A stretch of 7,888 nt of DNA from JANWHF01 sp036276235. GTDB taxonomy: Bacteria; Planctomycetota; Phycisphaerae; Tepidisphaerales; Tepidisphaeraceae. Below the pieces are notes generated by a model. That model was not told the origin of the DNA, did no database searches, and saw only the letters and a list, made by a program, of their open reading frames with translations. The translations under genes and the position numbers were made by a program. Location: contig DATBDZ010000203.1 of the NCBI GenBank assembly GCA_036276235.1, positions 1 through 7,888 of the forward strand, read 5' to 3'. Of the stretch, positions 6,459-7,888 are shown piece by piece. Numbering within the stretch: the stretch's first letter is position 1; each line of letters starts with the position of its first letter.

Positions 6459-6697
6459 GTCATGCTGAGTGGTCACATGCCTCCTGCTCACCGGCGAAGC
6501 ATGAAAGCGCCACGGGCACGCTGTCGCGAGCCCATGCCACCCGATTTTGCGGCAGCACTGAATTGGGTGGCATGGGCTTGCGACAGCATGCCCGTGGCGT
6601 GTGTATACGACCGGCGCCAACATTTTCAGAGCAGGTACTCGCAAGCTCTGGCTGGCTCGCAAAGGGAGGCCAGAGCTTGCGAGCACCTCAGCATGAC
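6459..6697. repeat. Composite palindromic repeat bounded by GTCATGCTGAG / CTCAGCATGAC
   Basis: The outer ends are perfect 11-base inverted repeats at 6459-6469 and 6687-6697. The right part is a hairpin pairing 6632-6652 with 6669-6689 (19 of 21 positions). The 26 bases at 6672-6697 agree at 25 positions with 7735-7760 in the compact copy downstream of the hydratase gene. Here the element is much longer because a second, unrelated palindrome (6509-6600) lies between its ends. The compact copy is only 76 bases. The whole fills most of the gap between the two genes. Confidence 0.75.
6509..6600. repeat. Long perfect-type inverted repeat nested inside the composite repeat
   Basis: The 35 bases at 6509-6543 pair with 6566-6600 with two mismatches, around a 22-base loop (6544-6565). 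The arms begin CGCCACGGGCAC and end CCATGCCACCC. This is among the strongest hairpins in the window. It has no protein-coding content and no T-tract. It resembles a miniature inverted-repeat or REP-like unit. Confidence 0.85.
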
Positions 6698-6729
6698 GGC
6701 TCCTTGCGGCGCAGGTCCGGTTGGTATTC

Positions 6730-6734
6730 GGAGG
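6730..6734 (+). promoter_or_regulatory. Ribosome binding site of the hydratase gene
   Basis: GGAGG lies nine bases before the ATG at 6744. The reading frame stays open upstream to 6462, but that stretch is repeat DNA. The site together with the start of family similarity fixes the ATG at 6744. Confidence 0.8.
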
Positions 6735-6743
6735 TCCGATGTT

Positions 6744-7523
6744 ATGAACGATCCCGTGCTTCTGATCGACGCGTCCGATCCGCAGATCTCAGTACTGACG
6801 CTGAACCGGCCCGCGAAGCGCAATGCGCTGAGTCTCGAATTGATCGAGCACATCACGGCGGGCGTGCTCGCCGCTCAGAGTGATTTGAATCGGCGAGTCA
6901 TTGTCTTGCGGGCCAACGGCCCGGCGTTTTGTGCGGGGCTTGATCTGAAAGAAGCCTCGACGCCAGGCAATGCGCATCGATCCGCCGAGGCATTGGCGAA
7001 GATGTATGAGGCGGTCGGCTCCTCGCCGCTGGTCACGATTGCCGCCGTCCAGGGCGCGGCAATGGGCGGCGGGGCGGGTCTGCTGGCGGCGTGCGATCTG
7101 GTCGTGGCGGCGGATGATCTGCGGCTCAGCTACCCCGAGGTGAAGCGCGGGTTGATTGCCGCCCTGGTGACATGCCTGCTGCGGCGACAGCTCAGTGATC
7201 GCCGCGCGCGCGAGCTGATTCTGCTGGGTCAAACCATTGATGCGGCGCGTGCGTTGGAACTGGGCCTGGTTTCGCGCGTCGTTGTTGCCGCTGCGCTCAA
7301 CGATGAAGCGATGTCATTGGCGCGCGAAGCCTGCGGCGGCGCGCCCGGAGCAATCGCGCGAACAAAACGGTTGCTCGATGAACTTTCAGCGCGGCCGCTC
7401 GTGGATGATCTGCGGATCGCCCTGGGGCATCATCTCGCCGCGCGCGAATCCTCGGAAGCCGCCGAGGGGATGGCGGCGTTCATGGAAAAACGCGCACCGA
7501 AATGGAAACCGCGGGAGGCATGA
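6744..7523 (+). CDS. Enoyl-CoA hydratase/isomerase family protein, LiuC/AtuE-like
   Basis: The 259-residue protein has the normal length of a crotonase-fold enzyme acting on acyl-CoA thioesters in the cytosol. The first strand and RNAL motif (LNRPAKRNALS, 20-30) bind CoA. The oxyanion-hole segments are AFCAGLDLKE (61-70) and GAAMGGGAGL (104-113), with the backbone NH groups expected near A64 and G109. Of the two glutamates of classical hydratases, the second is present as E132 in SYPEVKRGL. The first is replaced by G112 (GGGAGL instead of GGGCEL). A glycine there, with the following RGLIAAL segment, is typical of methylglutaconyl-CoA and isohexenylglutaconyl-CoA hydratases (LiuC, AtuE). This suits the AtuA-like neighbours. 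An isomerase or another crotonase reaction remains possible. It follows the small AtuA-like gene after a 297-base repeat-filled gap. Confidence 0.88.
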   Translation: MNDPVLLIDASDPQISVLTLNRPAKRNALSLELIEHITAGVLAAQSDLNRRVIVLRANGPAFCAGLDLKEASTPGNAHRSAEALAKMYEAVGSSPLVTIAAVQGAAMGGGAGLLAACDLVVAADDLRLSYPEVKRGLIAALVTCLLRRQLSDRRARELILLGQTIDAARALELGLVSRVVVAAALNDEAMSLAREACGGAPGAIARTKRLLDELSARPLVDDLRIALGHHLAARESSEAAEGMAAFMEKRAPKWKPREA

Positions 7524-7568
7524 AAGACGGGACGGGGTGCGTCACAGTTTCGGCGAGGAGTCTTTGTC

Positions 7569-7594
7569 CCCTCCCCCGGAGTACCGGAGGAGGG
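7569..7594 (+). repeat. Hairpin repeat downstream of the hydratase gene, related to the GAGTAC-loop family
   Basis: An 11-base stem (7569-7579 with 7584-7594, one mismatch) closes a loop around AGTA. The centre GGAGTACC and the CCCTCCCC/GGAGGAGGG arms resemble the hairpins at 4284-4311 and 4380-4407. It starts 46 bases after the hydratase stop codon and could end the transcript. A T-tract is missing, so termination is not shown. Confidence 0.65.
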
Positions 7595-7684
7595 AGAAAT
7601 ACCAGCCGCCTAAAGCGTCACGCACCCGATGCGACGCGCGAAATGCGGGCCGTGATCCGCGACCATCCTTTGCCAAAAGAAAAT

Positions 7685-7760
7685 GTCATGCTGAGGTAAT
7701 CCGAAGCATCTGGCCCATTTCGCGGAGGGCCATCAGAGCTTGCGAGTACCTCAGCATGAC
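7685..7760. repeat. Compact 76-base palindromic repeat with 14-base perfect ends
   Basis: GTCATGCTGAGGTA at 7685-7698 is the exact reverse complement of 7747-7760. Inside, a second, imperfect stem joins CTGGCCC and GGGCCATCAG. It is the same family as the composite repeat at 6459-6697. Sequences beginning TCATGCTGAGG or TCATTCTGAG and running into GAAGCATCT or GAAGAATCT are dispersed repeats in many bacterial phyla, so this is a member of a known style of element. Confidence 0.8.
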
Positions 7761-7774
7761 ACTTGTACCAACCA

Positions 7775-7805
7775 GGATGGCGTATGCCGTGCTAGTACGC
7801 CATCC
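7775..7805. repeat. Perfect 10-base inverted repeat next to a transposase tail, possible IS end
   Basis: GGATGGCGTA (7775-7784) is the exact reverse complement of 7796-7805, with an 11-base loop that contains CTAG (7792-7795). It begins four bases beyond the stop codon of the minus-strand transposase-like tail. CTAG/TA is a target typical of IS630-type elements, so the right half may be an insertion-sequence end. A transcription hairpin is the alternative. Confidence 0.5.
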
Positions 7806-7808
7806 AGT

Positions 7809-7888
7809 TCAAAACTGTGGATAGAGATGGCGCAGCTTTATTCTCGCGTCTGCGGTGGTGAATTGCCAATTCACCTTCGATGCCTCCT
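7809..7888 (-). CDS. C-terminal tail of a probable IS630-type transposase (partial)
   Basis: Read on the minus strand from the window edge, the last 25 codons before a TGA at 7811-7809 give a peptide ending NWQFTTADARIKLRHLYPQF. An NWxFTTxDARIKLxxLYP ending is, from memory, a typical C-terminus of IS630-family DDE transposases; I could not verify this by search. The rest of the gene lies beyond the window, so the catalytic residues and intactness cannot be judged. The short distance to the inverted repeat at 7775-7805 and its CTAG fits the end of an insertion sequence. The alternative is a chance open frame, but the composition is protein-like and the other two minus-strand frames look less so. 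Confidence 0.5.
   Translation of the reverse strand, partial: EASKVNWQFTTADARIKLRHLYPQF

Noticed and set aside
6462..6743. 94-codon N-terminal extension of the hydratase
   Set aside because: The upstream part is translated repeat palindrome. GGAGG and the start of family similarity place the true start at 6744.
7569..7594. Rho-independent terminator after the hydratase gene
   Set aside because: The stem is strong but GAAAT rather than a T-tract follows, so it is listed as a repeat hairpin only.
7237..7824. Plus-strand open frame of 195 codons overlapping the hydratase end
   Set aside because: It is out of frame with the hydratase and continues through three repeat elements, with an arginine- and tryptophan-rich nonsense composition.

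Overview
This is a GC-rich chromosomal window with long, well-separated genes. It carries a Gram-negative style lipoprotein, and almost every intergenic gap is filled with hairpin-forming repeats. There is no rRNA, tRNA, CRISPR array or phage module to fix the taxonomy. A Planctomycetota (Phycisphaerae-like) source is my best guess. It rests on the unusual ABC exporter, which has a soluble N-terminal domain and a zinc ribbon, and on the repeat style. It is an inference, not a demonstration.

The left half (8-4205) is coded entirely on the minus strand. In transcription order it holds a lipoprotein of unknown function (3417-4205), a fused permease/ATPase ABC exporter (977-3235), a DEDDh-type 3'-5' exonuclease (280-852) and a small two-helix membrane protein (8-283). 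The last two overlap by four bases and are probably translationally coupled. Inverted repeats built from short tandem words separate the exonuclease from the ABC gene (853-976) and the ABC gene from the lipoprotein gene (3320-3416). The four genes are therefore probably not one uninterrupted operon.

The right half (4596-7523) is coded on the plus strand and looks like a small acyl-CoA catabolic cluster. It has an AtuA/DUF1446-family protein, a separate 117-residue protein matching the usual C-terminal part of AtuA, and an enoyl-CoA hydratase-family enzyme of the LiuC/AtuE-like kind. In pathways where AtuA-like proteins occur, they sit with acyl-CoA carboxylases and glutaconyl-CoA hydratases that degrade acyclic terpenes or leucine. 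No carboxylase is visible here, so the substrate is open. Each gap in this cluster contains a repeat element, and one of these appears to supply the Shine-Dalgarno sequence of the gene behind it.

The right edge (7524-7888) is non-coding. It holds further repeat copies and then the last 25 codons of a minus-strand gene that looks like the C-terminus of an IS630-type transposase entering from beyond the window.

I found no clear undescribed system. The points most worth following up are the exporter's extra N-terminal domains, the exonuclease/membrane-protein pair, and the dense, nested repeat families.
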